Below are positions 57,353 through 64,000 of a stretch of 64,000 nucleotides of DNA, in pieces (position 1 is the stretch's first letter; each line of letters begins with the position of its first letter). The stretch is taken from the NCBI RefSeq assembly GCF_017427765.1, contig NZ_JAFRSC010000019.1, positions 31,587-95,586 of the forward strand, written 5' to 3'. The DNA comes from Methanobrevibacter sp. Lineage in GTDB: Archaea; Methanobacteriota; Methanobacteria; Methanobacteriales; Methanobacteriaceae. Position numbers and translations under genes: made by a program. The notes beneath the pieces were generated by a model. The model was not told where the DNA came from and made no database searches. It saw only the letters and a program-made list of their open reading frames with translations.

Positions 57353-57560
57353 TGGTAAAACCTCAAGATTGTTATAACATAAATTTATAACATATAGTAT
57401 AAATATTATTCTAAATATGATTAACAATTGTGCTCTCTCTGTTTGTTTATTTCTGTGTTTTGAGAGATAAATAACTGATTATACATTGTTGTACAGAAAT
57501 GTACATCAAAGTTTTTAGTTCACAATTGTTATATAGCATTATATAACACATAGTATAAAA
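57353..57560 (-). promoter_or_regulatory. cysE control region: two promoter-like boxes, palindromes, possible leader peptide
   Basis: On the minus strand a distal TATA-like TTTTTATACTATG (57563-57551) precedes GTTATATAATGCTATATAAC (57547-57528), with perfect 8-base arms. TGTACATTTCTGTACA forms a hairpin at 57505-57490. A proximal TTTATACTATATGTTATAAA (57404-57385) comes near the gene. A 21-codon frame (57486-57421) between them ends Cys-stop. The repeated GTTATA/TATAAC units match those ahead of metY copy 2. Confidence 0.45.
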
Positions 57561-57589
57561 ACTTTAAGGTTAACCAAAAAAAATATTTA

Positions 57590-57638
57590 AAAAAATAATC
57601 CTAAATCAACTACAAAGTATAGTCAATTAAAGAGGATT
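57590..57638 (-). terminator. Terminator of the cargo operon
   Basis: On the minus strand AATCCT and AGGATT close a stem that also contains AATTGACTA/TAGTTGATT (with G-U pairs), within 57638-57597. It is followed by ATTTTTTT. It overlaps the stop codon of the 142-residue gene. Confidence 0.65.
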
Positions 57639-58066
57639 TATTGATGAGTTTTATAAAAGTTAAGTAGGCTGGTGATAATATCATCAAAACTATCGCCTTT
57701 GGAGCCAAGATGGGCAAGTTTCAGCTTTGTAGACTCACGAACTTGTACTGTGGTCTTTTTGTCAACGCCGTTGTTGATTATCAAAATGTTACCCTGAAAA
57801 TCAAAGACATCACGTTCAAATCGAAAATCCCATAAAAACTGATTAAGTCTTTCCCACTCAATAGAATGGACAAAAACTTCAAAATCATCGGACAAGTCAT
57901 CACCATCTACTTTCCAGTAATTTGGCAGATGGGTATCGTATGTACCATTATTCTGCATGTATTCAAATTCTGGTTCATCATCGTCAATGGTATCGATGTC
58001 AACATTGCCATCAAGGAATATTCTTTCATCCTGTGAAGATATGAGTTTAAATTCAACATATTGCAT
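57638..58066 (-). CDS. Hypothetical protein with antitoxin-like C-terminus
   Basis: A 142-residue protein, very acidic in its first third. The last 40 residues (TTVQVRESTKLKLAHLGSKG, then SFDDIITSLLNF) look like the short DNA-binding segment of archaeal VapB-type antitoxins. A GGAGG lies at the end of the upstream gene just before its ATG. The first 100 residues are not recognised. With the 103-residue gene it forms an isolated operon at the prophage edge, typical of cargo genes. Confidence 0.55.
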   Translation of the reverse strand: MQYVEFKLISSQDERIFLDGNVDIDTIDDDEPEFEYMQNNGTYDTHLPNYWKVDGDDLSDDFEVFVHSIEWERLNQFLWDFRFERDVFDFQGNILIINNGVDKKTTVQVRESTKLKLAHLGSKGDSFDDIITSLLNFYKTHQ

Positions 58067-58068
58067 TC

Positions 58069-58371
58069 TTAAGCCTCCATTGGAATAAGTGATGGGTTAG
58101 GAGTTATTCTGCCCCCCCCCATAATCCATACTTCTTCTTCTCTTGTTCTTCTGTAGTCGAAGAATTCAATGTCTAGTGATTCAATTTCTTCTTCTGTGAG
58201 TTTGGTTGTTTTTTTCATGAATTCTTGTTCGAGTTTTTCCCAGAGGTCATCGAAGTCGCCTTCCCAGTGACGGATGATCATTGTCCATGCTTCGAAGTGC
58301 ATGTTTTCATCGAGGTAAAGTTTTACGTCATCATCAATTTTTGCTTGTTTTTGTTCAAATCCGTATGCCAT
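58069..58371 (-). CDS. Hypothetical cargo protein with nine-G tract
   Basis: About 100 residues, acidic and Trp-rich (FEAWTMIIRHWEGDFDDLWE). ATG 58371 has GGAGAT upstream. Near the C-terminus IMGGGRI is encoded by nine consecutive G (58120-58112 on the minus strand). Such a run is rare in this AT-rich DNA and prone to slippage. A gain or loss of one base would replace the last 14 or so residues by a few others. I do not recognise the family. Confidence 0.55.
   Translation of the reverse strand: MAYGFEQKQAKIDDDVKLYLDENMHFEAWTMIIRHWEGDFDDLWEKLEQEFMKKTTKLTEEEIESLDIEFFDYRRTREEEVWIMGGGRITPNPSLIPMEA
58112..58120. repeat. Homopolymer of nine C (nine G on the coding strand)
   Basis: A single-base run inside the coding end of the 103-residue gene. 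In-frame slippage outcomes differ: eight G gives a stop after about six codons, ten G after about four. Confidence 0.8.
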
Positions 58372-58422
58372 ATTTTTCATCTCCTACAGGTATGTTCCTA
58401 CAGTTATTATATTGGTTATAGT

Positions 58423-58432
58423 AGTATATAAA
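58423..58432 (-). promoter_or_regulatory. TATA box of the cargo operon
   Basis: TTTATATACT on the minus strand lies 52 bases ahead of the ATG and just after the prophage terminator. The two cargo genes can thus be expressed apart from the lysis genes. Confidence 0.5.
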
Positions 58433-58450
58433 TGTTTCGGTTTTTATCTA

Positions 58451-58500
58451 AAAAAATAAGGGGATCAACCCCATGACAAAATGCCACAAAGTTGACCCCC
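58451..58500 (-). terminator. Strong terminator at the end of the prophage lysis operon
   Basis: On the minus strand GGGGGTCAAC (58500-58491) pairs with GTTGATCCCC (58469-58460) in a ten-base stem with one G-U, followed by TTATTTTTTT. It is the clearest terminator in the window and marks the end of the prophage late operon. Confidence 0.8.
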
Positions 58501-58808
58501 TAATAATAGAAACCAATTATCCCATCACAAAAAAATAATCTTGAAAACGGATAGAATTTTATGAGAGTGTCTCTTAATTATAATAATTTTACAAGCTTTT
58601 AAAATTATTTTACCATCATTCTTTTATGCATAATAAACATAGGAATAGTTTATATAAAAATATTTAGTTTTACATCCAACACTTTTCACATTCTCTGCTA
58701 CTAATCGTTAGATGATCTACCCAACATTCAAGAAAATATTTTTTCTCCAGGACACATTTATGCTTCTACATATTAATATTGTACGACCTTTGATAGTTTT
58801 GTAACTTT
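58501..58808. other. Noncoding stretch between lysis genes and terminator
   Basis: About 300 bases after the last small phage gene. I find no open frame of note on either strand, no tRNA and no repeat matching the window's other end. It could carry the attachment site or an untranslated 3' region. Confidence 0.35.
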
Positions 58809-58976
58809 TTATAAACTATCCAACTGAAACCTTAAACGTGCAATCTCAGCTTCAATCTCATCACGTTCACTATCAACACAAGTCAACAAACGAAAATTCA
58901 AAGCCTTAATCTTAGCACGTAACACATTCCTTTGATTAGTCTCCTTCAAAACCTTGTTCTCCTTAATAGACAACAT
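58809..58976 (-). CDS. Small coiled-coil phage protein
   Basis: A 55-residue, very charged helical protein (MLSIKENKVLKETNQRNVL, then ERDEIEAEIARLRFQLDSL) with heptad-like Leu/Ile spacing. ATG 58976 follows GGGAT. It is the last gene before the prophage terminator. Family unknown. Confidence 0.6.
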   Translation of the reverse strand: MLSIKENKVLKETNQRNVLRAKIKALNFRLLTCVDSERDEIEAEIARLRFQLDSL

Positions 58977-58988
58977 ACATATCCCATC

Positions 58989-59177
58989 TTATTGAACATA
59001 ATCTTCATTAACTAATTCAGATTCATCAGTAATATTATACTTAGCTCTTTTCTGATTTACTTTAACTTGTCTTTCCAATATCTCATCAGAATAACCAAAT
59101 CTTTCGATATCATGTTTGATATCTGCTTGTTTACGATTTAAATTCCATGCAATAACTTTCTTAATAGGATTAAACAT
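58989..59177 (-). CDS. Small phage protein downstream of endolysin
   Basis: A 62-residue basic and charged protein (MFNPIKKVIAWNLNRKQADI). It follows the endolysin by six bases and is surely cotranscribed. No membrane segment is seen, so it is not a simple holin. Family unknown. Confidence 0.6.
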   Translation of the reverse strand: MFNPIKKVIAWNLNRKQADIKHDIERFGYSDEILERQVKVNQKRAKYNITDESELVNEDYVQ

Positions 59178-59183
59178 ATATAA

Positions 59184-61013
59184 TCACCCTTTTGTCATTA
59201 TACAAATACTCTTCTGACTAATGCCCTTAATGTAATGTGATTGAATGCTAAACTTACGGTCCTGCAAATGACCATAATAACCATTACCCTGTCTGCCTCC
59301 AAGACTATTTAATATACGGAGATAACCAGTTTTGATATTGATTTTATCAAAAGTTTCATAATGACCGCAACCGTCATCATCGTCAATGCATTCTCCTGCA
59401 CAGGAATACCAAATATGTGAGAAGACATACACATTCTTTTTACACATTAACTGACCTAATGCTTTGAACCTTTCAGCATCAGTTTTACCAAAATCACTAA
59501 AATTCTTCCAGGTAACATTAATTTTAATTCCTGCTTTTTTAGCTGCCTTTGCAATACCAGTTTCAAGACCATCATGACTAGTGCCTGAAGTAGTGGTTCC
59601 ACAATAACTCATCAATTCAGATTCAGAGATATTAGTAACACCAAATTTCTTCAATCCTTGATGAATACAATGAGGTCCACAATCATAAGGAGTTATCTGA
59701 CCAAGAGCACCAGCACCTTGATTAAGATAATGAGGACTGCTAGTATATGGATTTTCACAATTATTAGATGTTGAAGTATTACTTTTTTGATTACTGGATG
59801 AAGAAGATGATGCTGTGAATCTACCGGAATTATAAGTACAATAATCCGGCAAAGTCTTATTATGACCATAATACCAGACAATAATCCTTGCCAATGCATC
59901 AATACTTACACGTGGCCTGATCTTCTTCTTGGATTTAACACTAGTCACAAAATTAGGTGCCTGACCATTCTGTTTAATATACTGCACAACCCTCCTAGAC
60001 TGGTCCTTAAAATCAGAAGGATAAACCTCCTCATTAATAGAATCTCCGGTTGCTTTACTGCAACTTTTAACACTTGGAACATTGGATAAGTTTTTACCGA
60101 GATTATTAACATGCAATGATAAGATATACCATACCTGTGGCCAAGTATACTTCACATTAGCAACAGTAACTGTTGATGGTAATTTCTTATTAGTTTCAAT
60201 ATATTTCTTTACAGTAGTGGCCATTGTTTTAATATTCGCTGCAGAAATACCAGTAGATTTAGATTTAGTTGTGGTCTTGTCTTGCAAGGAATTGAAATTA
60301 ACATTAACAGATAAACCATAACGGAATAACATTATTCCTTTGGCCCCATTAGTGATGCAGGTTTTAGCGTCATTTAATATTTCAGTACCAGATAATGCAG
60401 TTGGATTATCATCAGATTTATAAGATTGCAGACCGCTCCAAATCTTTGCTTTACCGCTGAAGAATTTTGTAGTTGATTTCAACCAATCAGTACCTGCTTT
60501 GTAGTTGCCTTTGTATTGCATTGGAATGATTGCATCAACAATTTTATCCAATGCTTCTATGTCTTGTCCGTAATCATGTTTACAATTTTGTTCAGGCATT
60601 ACTGCGCAGGACAAGAATACTTTTGGGTTCTGTGTGCGGACTTTTTTCACAAAAGCTGTGATTGCATCTGCACCACCAGATGTCTTATATGCATTACCAG
60701 GATAACGAAGATAATCAAGATGAATTCCTTTAACATTAGCTATGCCAGCATATTTCTTGATCTCTTTTAACTTTTTAGTCAAATCAGTAGTTTTTGGATT
60801 ATGCCATGATCCATCATAGAAGCATTGAACCCAAATATGCACGCTAATATTATTCTTTTTCGCTTTATTTATCCAAGATGTGACCTTGGATTCCCCGTGT
60901 GCTGTGAAAGCATAAAAGTTTAAGAATATATCTGTAACTCCATTCTTCTTTAGAGTTTCAAGATTTACTTTATTCATGTCTGCTCCAAACAGCCAATAAC
61001 CAAAGTTTTTCAT
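59184..61013 (-). CDS. Prophage pseudomurein endolysin: GH-like barrel, two PMBRs, C39-like peptidase
   Basis: A 609-residue protein without signal peptide. Residues 1-245 are the same TIM-barrel as in the chromosomal wall enzyme (YWLFGADMNKVNL, VHIWVQCFYDGSWHN, GIHLDYLRYPGNAYKTSGG). Two pseudomurein-binding repeats follow (about 252-390), then a Ser/Asn linker. The C-terminal 165 residues are a C39-like cysteine peptidase: Cys in PYDCGPHC (about 444), His in CGHYETF (about 550) and Asn/Asp in RILNSLGG (about 567). The parts recall known endoisopeptidases PeiW, PeiP and PeiR. It should open the host wall at lysis. GGAGA precedes the ATG. Confidence 0.9.
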   Translation of the reverse strand: MKNFGYWLFGADMNKVNLETLKKNGVTDIFLNFYAFTAHGESKVTSWINKAKKNNISVHIWVQCFYDGSWHNPKTTDLTKKLKEIKKYAGIANVKGIHLDYLRYPGNAYKTSGGADAITAFVKKVRTQNPKVFLSCAVMPEQNCKHDYGQDIEALDKIVDAIIPMQYKGNYKAGTDWLKSTTKFFSGKAKIWSGLQSYKSDDNPTALSGTEILNDAKTCITNGAKGIMLFRYGLSVNVNFNSLQDKTTTKSKSTGISAANIKTMATTVKKYIETNKKLPSTVTVANVKYTWPQVWYILSLHVNNLGKNLSNVPSVKSCSKATGDSINEEVYPSDFKDQSRRVVQYIKQNGQAPNFVTSVKSKKKIRPRVSIDALARIIVWYYGHNKTLPDYCTYNSGRFTASSSSSSNQKSNTSTSNNCENPYTSSPHYLNQGAGALGQITPYDCGPHCIHQGLKKFGVTNISESELMSYCGTTTSGTSHDGLETGIAKAAKKAGIKINVTWKNFSDFGKTDAERFKALGQLMCKKNVYVFSHIWYSCAGECIDDDDGCGHYETFDKINIKTGYLRILNSLGGRQGNGYYGHLQDRKFSIQSHYIKGISQKSICIMTKG

Positions 61014-61035
61014 AGTCTAATTCTCCTTTAATTTT

Positions 61036-61155
61036 TTATTCATTGTTGTTTTCGAGTATGCATTTGTTTTTGACTAGATAACAACATTTTTCAAGGTCGT
61101 GGTCGCATGTTTTACGGTAGCAGCAACCTTGACAAAAATCAGTATCCTTCTTCAT
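61036..61155 (-). CDS. 39-residue Cys-rich peptide in the lysis operon
   Basis: MKKDTDFCQGCCYRKTCDHD is followed by LEKCCYLVKNKC and a polar tail: seven cysteines in 39 residues, without a signal peptide. It lies 22 bases before the endolysin. Its cysteines could bind zinc or an Fe-S cluster. The start lacks a strong ribosome site, so confidence in expression is moderate. Family unknown. Confidence 0.6.
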   Translation of the reverse strand: MKKDTDFCQGCCYRKTCDHDLEKCCYLVKNKCILENNNE

Positions 61156-61188
61156 AACAATCAATCCAAAATAAAAGATTTAAATCAT

Positions 61189-62790
61189 TTATATTTCTCT
61201 AAAATTAATATCTTTTGCTTTTGCAGTTATTTGTGATGAATATGATATCAATCCAAATTTCATACCAGTACGATCATCAAACCAACTACAATTTCTTGTT
61301 TCCAATAAAGTTCCTTCAAAATAAAATGAAACTGAATCCCCATTTTTAACAATTTTATAATCATAATATTGGTTACAAATTAATGATGAACCGGCCCTAC
61401 CATCTATTCCAAGACAATCCTCTCCAGCACATCCATATACAACTGGAAGTGAATTTAAAGTACATCGGCCACCTATACCAATGGCATATCTTGCATTATT
61501 GTTAGATGCAATATACTGTTTATCGCCAAAGAGGAATAAAGAATAATTACTTGTGGCGAATTTGAAACTTAATTCAAAATCACCTACATTATCTAATTCA
61601 AAATTAGTGATTGTTGATGCATCCAAATATCCAACTGATGTAAAATCATATTCATTAAAATCAATGTATCTAACATATCTTGGAGATAAATTCCCCCAAA
61701 TCGCATTAACTACAACTTCTTCCCTCCAAGATGAAGGATAAGTATATGTAGCAACACCATTATTATCTGTTGTTGCAACAGGAACAAAATGAATATCAAC
61801 ACCATTAGGCGTATTACCAACATCCCCTAACTCTTCTCCCACCCAAGAGGAATCAATAGGGTATTGCCCAACTGTTGTCAAATCAAGAGAATCTGATTCT
61901 GTGTACGCCATAGTACCTTCAATTCTTAGTCTGTCACCTTCAATGGTTTTCATATTATTATGAGTTCCATCTTTGTCAAATGTCCATCCAGTTGAAGTTT
62001 TAGTACACCAAAAATAACTACTATTTAATTTACCAATATACGCACTACATCCCGCATCTCCAGTTAAATACCAATTAGTACCTATATGTGCCGTTGCTCC
62101 CTCATAATATCTTTGAACATATTCCATTCCTTCAAAGTAGATTTCTTCACCACTAACAGGGACATTATTATTAGTTAATATTGCATTTAACTTAACATTT
62201 TTAGAGATAATCTCCAAATCTTTAATTACATAAGAATACTCATTGGAGTCAAAAAACAAATATTTATTCGAATAAACAGTATTATCAACATCATAATCCA
62301 AAAATGTTAAAACATCATTAGTATAAAGGGATATATGGTCAGAGGTTAACACTATTTTAATTTCGTAAAATCCATTAGAATCCGCAGTTACTCCACTTGG
62401 AATATCATCGTCACCAAACTCAATTGGTGGAATAAAATATGGAGAAGATGTATTAAAATCCATGAAACAAACTACATTCTCATTAGGTTTTGATTTGAAT
62501 TTAATAATATATTCATTATTAGTAAAATCAAATACAAAATCATTTAATTTTATATATGACCACTCTAAATAGGTGCCTGCAGATGTAGTTTCTATAGTTC
62601 CATAGCTTTCATCTTCATGTGTTGTGAAATCATTAAGATTATTTTTCAGGGAGTTGTAATAATAACTATCTTTTTCTTCCAAAACTAAGTTATAACCACC
62701 AGGTTTTTGATATATTACCCCACCATTACTTGTAACAATTGATTGAACTTCTTTGTTTCCAATCATTACCTGTTTAGCATTAGTAAACAC
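61189..62790 (-). CDS. Prophage tail fibre / adhesin with LamG-like and Ig-like domains
   Basis: A 533-residue protein. The N-terminal 35 residues (AKQVMIGNKEVQSIVTSNGG) look like the phage-attachment stem seen in methanogen tail proteins. From about residue 38 (LEEKDSYYYN) a LamG-like domain follows, then an Ig-like segment (LTNNNVPVSGEEIYF, DNNGVATYTYP) and a second LamG-like domain ending AKDINFREI. It should recognise the host surface. GTG 62790 follows GGGAGGG. Related cassettes in the opposite direction lie at 63381-64000. Confidence 0.75.
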   Translation of the reverse strand: MFTNAKQVMIGNKEVQSIVTSNGGVIYQKPGGYNLVLEEKDSYYYNSLKNNLNDFTTHEDESYGTIETTSAGTYLEWSYIKLNDFVFDFTNNEYIIKFKSKPNENVVCFMDFNTSSPYFIPPIEFGDDDIPSGVTADSNGFYEIKIVLTSDHISLYTNDVLTFLDYDVDNTVYSNKYLFFDSNEYSYVIKDLEIISKNVKLNAILTNNNVPVSGEEIYFEGMEYVQRYYEGATAHIGTNWYLTGDAGCSAYIGKLNSSYFWCTKTSTGWTFDKDGTHNNMKTIEGDRLRIEGTMAYTESDSLDLTTVGQYPIDSSWVGEELGDVGNTPNGVDIHFVPVATTDNNGVATYTYPSSWREEVVVNAIWGNLSPRYVRYIDFNEYDFTSVGYLDASTITNFELDNVGDFELSFKFATSNYSLFLFGDKQYIASNNNARYAIGIGGRCTLNSLPVVYGCAGEDCLGIDGRAGSSLICNQYYDYKIVKNGDSVSFYFEGTLLETRNCSWFDDRTGMKFGLISYSSQITAKAKDINFREI

Positions 62791-62805
62791 TACAAACCCT
62801 CCCTT

Positions 62806-63036
62806 TTAACTGGATGGAGTATACACTACAAGATTCTTAGTTTCAGTAGACTCATCAGTATAAGTGATAGTAACTTGAACTGTGGAAACATCACTAATCA
62901 TAGATTTAGTAATGGAGTCACTTGCTTGTAACGCACCACCAGTACCAGTAGTTACAATCTTACCACTTGCAGTTCCAATCTTCCCGTCACTAGACACATT
63001 ACCATGGCTATGTGTTTTTAAATCATAATTTGGCAT
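62806..63036 (-). CDS. Small tail protein
   Basis: A 76-residue protein (MPNYDLKTHSHGNVSSDGKI, then TASGKIVTTGTGGALQAS). The His-rich, Gly/Thr/Ser pattern resembles phage tail-tip or adaptor proteins. ATG 63036 has GAGGTG upstream. It lies directly before the fibre gene and probably links it to the baseplate; that is inference. Confidence 0.65.
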   Translation of the reverse strand: MPNYDLKTHSHGNVSSDGKIGTASGKIVTTGTGGALQASDSITKSMISDVSTVQVTITYTDESTETKNLVVYTPSS

Positions 63037-63048
63037 AAATATAACACC

Positions 63049-63315
63049 TCATTTTTCTTCAATTATAAATTCAACAGTTTCAGTTTCATCTTCACATTCC
63101 ACACCAAAAACATACTTCTTATTAATTTCCAGACTTGTTCCTGCACTAATGTTTCCTTGGTCATCTGTCATGGTGGTTGCAAGATGATTTCCATTAATAG
63201 TGAAGGTGATCTGTTTTTGTATGTGACTGGTTTCAGCAAGTATTTCGTAGTATTCGATTGGATGGTTTTCTTCTATTTCATCGATTTTTTTCGATATTTT
63301 TATTTTGATTGACAT
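63049..63315 (-). CDS. Small beta-rich tail-associated protein
   Basis: About 88 residues, with an Ig-like strand pattern (ITFTINGNHLATTMTDDQGN, YVFGVECEDETETVEF). ATG 63315 has GAGGTG eight bases upstream; the frame starts four codons earlier with the GTG of that site. It precedes the 76-residue gene by 12 bases. Confidence 0.6.
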   Translation of the reverse strand: MSIKIKISKKIDEIEENHPIEYYEILAETSHIQKQITFTINGNHLATTMTDDQGNISAGTSLEINKKYVFGVECEDETETVEFIIEEK

Positions 63316-63854
63316 TTGGTTTTTCACCTCGAGTTTTATTAGTGAATCAACAGAAAAATGTTGATTATGAAAGTGATAATGTAAAAGATAAGAATATTGG
63401 TTACTTGTTTTACGATGTTGGAGTAATTAGTAATCATAATAATAATTGGTATAATCAAAAAAAGGATAATCAATCTGTATTTACTATAATTCCAAGTAGT
63501 GATGGAACAACAGTATCTCTCTCAGAAACAACTTTATATTCCTTTTTTGCAGATGGAACTTCCTTTAGCGACAGTTACAAATTTAATGGTAATTTTTGTG
63601 TAGAGGTGGAAATAGTAAGCAACACAAGTAATAATTGTTATTTTACAATAATGTCTAATATAAATCCACAAATTACCTTAAATGGGGTAGGAATTTATAA
63701 AATGACTCTTAATGGAACAACCGTAACTAAATATAAAGATGGGGAAGTTATTGGAACTACAATTGATGTTACCCAACAACCAGTAGCAACTGGTTTTAGA
63801 ATTGAAAATAATGGAACTTTAAAATATAAAAATTTTATTATCTATTCTATTTGA
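63309..63854 (+). CDS. Start-less fibre-type cassette 1, opposite strand
   Basis: An open frame on the plus strand whose first 24 codons overlap the start and ribosome site of the 92-codon minus gene. No ATG with a ribosome site is in frame. From VKDKNIGYLFYDVGVISNHN (63381 onward) it is a LamG-like domain, ending YKNFIIYSI, about 158 residues. Similar to the fibre's domain that starts EEKDSYYYN. The missing start suggests a silent C-terminal cassette waiting to be joined to the fibre stem. An ordinary small tail gene is possible but less likely. Confidence 0.5.
   Translation: MTFGFSPRVLLVNQQKNVDYESDNVKDKNIGYLFYDVGVISNHNNNWYNQKKDNQSVFTIIPSSDGTTVSLSETTLYSFFADGTSFSDSYKFNGNFCVEVEIVSNTSNNCYFTIMSNINPQITLNGVGIYKMTLNGTTVTKYKDGEVIGTTIDVTQQPVATGFRIENNGTLKYKNFIIYSI
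63381..63397 (+). repeat. 17-bp direct repeat, copy 1 (cassette head)
   Basis: GTAAAAGATAAGAATAT, in codon phase Val-Lys-Asp-Lys-Asn-Ile. The identical copy is at 63860-63876. The active fibre has AAAAGATA at the matching codons on the minus strand (EEKDS). Confidence 0.7.
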
Positions 63855-64000
63855 TGTTAGTAAAAGATAAGAATATCACATATATTAAATGGGATATGGG
63901 AGTGCCTTCAAACCATAACGATATTTGGAGATTAGGAATAGGTTATAATGCTACATTTGAAAGATTAGCAAATTATACGAAGATTACTGATACAAACAAC
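63854..64000 (+). CDS. Fibre-type cassette 2, cut by the window edge
   Basis: Its frame begins by overlapping the stop of cassette 1 (TGATG) and reads VKDKNITYIKWDMGVPSNHN (after Met-Leu). It is clearly homologous to the head of cassette 1 and shares the same 17-base DNA start. It runs off the right edge. No ribosome site precedes it. Two related cassettes in tandem support a switchable array. Confidence 0.5.
   Translation, partial: MLVKDKNITYIKWDMGVPSNHNDIWRLGIGYNATFERLANYTKITDTNN
63860..63876 (+). repeat. 17-bp direct repeat, copy 2 (cassette head)
   Basis: Identical to 63381-63397 and in the same codon phase. Such a short shared head is where site-specific or homologous exchange between cassettes could occur. 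Confidence 0.7.

Larger units (their letters stand above)
58451..64000. mobile_element. Prophage, lysis and tail-fibre end (partial)
   Basis: A run of small genes, endolysin, tail fibre and cassettes, mostly on the minus strand, ends with a strong terminator at 58451-58500. The other phage genes lie beyond the right edge. The cargo genes 57638-58371 may also belong to it. I found no repeat that would define the attachment site. Confidence 0.75.

Noticed and set aside
58501..58808. Possible attachment site or tRNA fragment
   Set aside because: No tRNA fold and no matching repeat in the window; the other prophage end is not visible.

Overview
The window is an AT-rich piece of a methanogen chromosome, most likely Methanobrevibacter or a close relative in Methanobacteriales. 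The evidence is an HMf-type histone, archaeal ribosomal, exosome, proteasome and RNase P genes, a thermosome, CbiT, HMG-CoA reductase, start sites preceded by GGTGA or GAGG, and proteins with pseudomurein-binding repeats. Pseudomurein is the wall polymer of this order.

Layout. 1-1851: the N-terminal 617 residues of a DUF4062 plus STAND-type NTPase that runs off the left edge. 2037-6200: a sulfhydrylase (MetY) with a ferredoxin-type aldo/keto reductase, divergent from a NAD(P)-binding protein and a KH plus PP-loop ATPase. 6441-14909 (minus): argH and the classic archaeal information operon rpl7ae, rps28e, rpl24e, ndk, infB, rps6e, eif2g, PIN protein, rpoE, spt4, dephospho-CoA kinase, rps24e, rps27ae. 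15376-20246: histone, threonine synthase, SpoIIM-like membrane protein, TrpRS, tRNA-splicing endonuclease and a DtxR-type metal regulator. 20426-24448: a 1340-residue secreted wall enzyme. 24869-39935: thermosome, TPR protein, a DUF2283 toxin-antitoxin-like pair, hmgA-sucD, aroD, a signal peptidase and an HD-ubiX-cbiT-mobA run. 39932-45209 (minus): RNase P (Rpp30, Pop5), proteasome alpha, SBDS and exosome Rrp4/41/42. 45244-48216: three zinc-ribbon proteins and a winged-helix regulator. 48230-51470: RecJ-like nuclease, a small membrane protein and superoxide reductase.

51536-57352 holds a cysteine island. It reads, in transcription order on the minus strand, cysE, a Cys-rich helix-turn-helix regulator, tRNA-Cys(GCA), cysS, a MetY-type sulfhydrylase, nifS and nifU. 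Synthesis of cysteine, its loading onto tRNA and its use as sulfur donor for Fe-S clusters therefore sit side by side. Repeated ATAAC-type palindromes lie in the control regions.

57638 to the right edge is accessory DNA. A two-gene cargo operon with its own promoter and a nine-G tract comes first. It is followed by the lysis and tail end of a prophage: small proteins, a pseudomurein-degrading endolysin, a Cys-rich 39-residue peptide, and a tail fibre with two small partners. At the right edge are opposite-strand, start-less copies of fibre-type C-terminal cassettes led by a 17-bp direct repeat. This looks like a switchable tail-adhesin locus.

The two most interesting links are the following. 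The chromosomal wall enzyme and the prophage endolysin share the same glycoside-hydrolase-like TIM-barrel plus pseudomurein-binding repeats but end in different cysteine-enzyme domains. Also, three DtxR-box-like sites share the same placement beside a TATA box, one of them with no intact gene.
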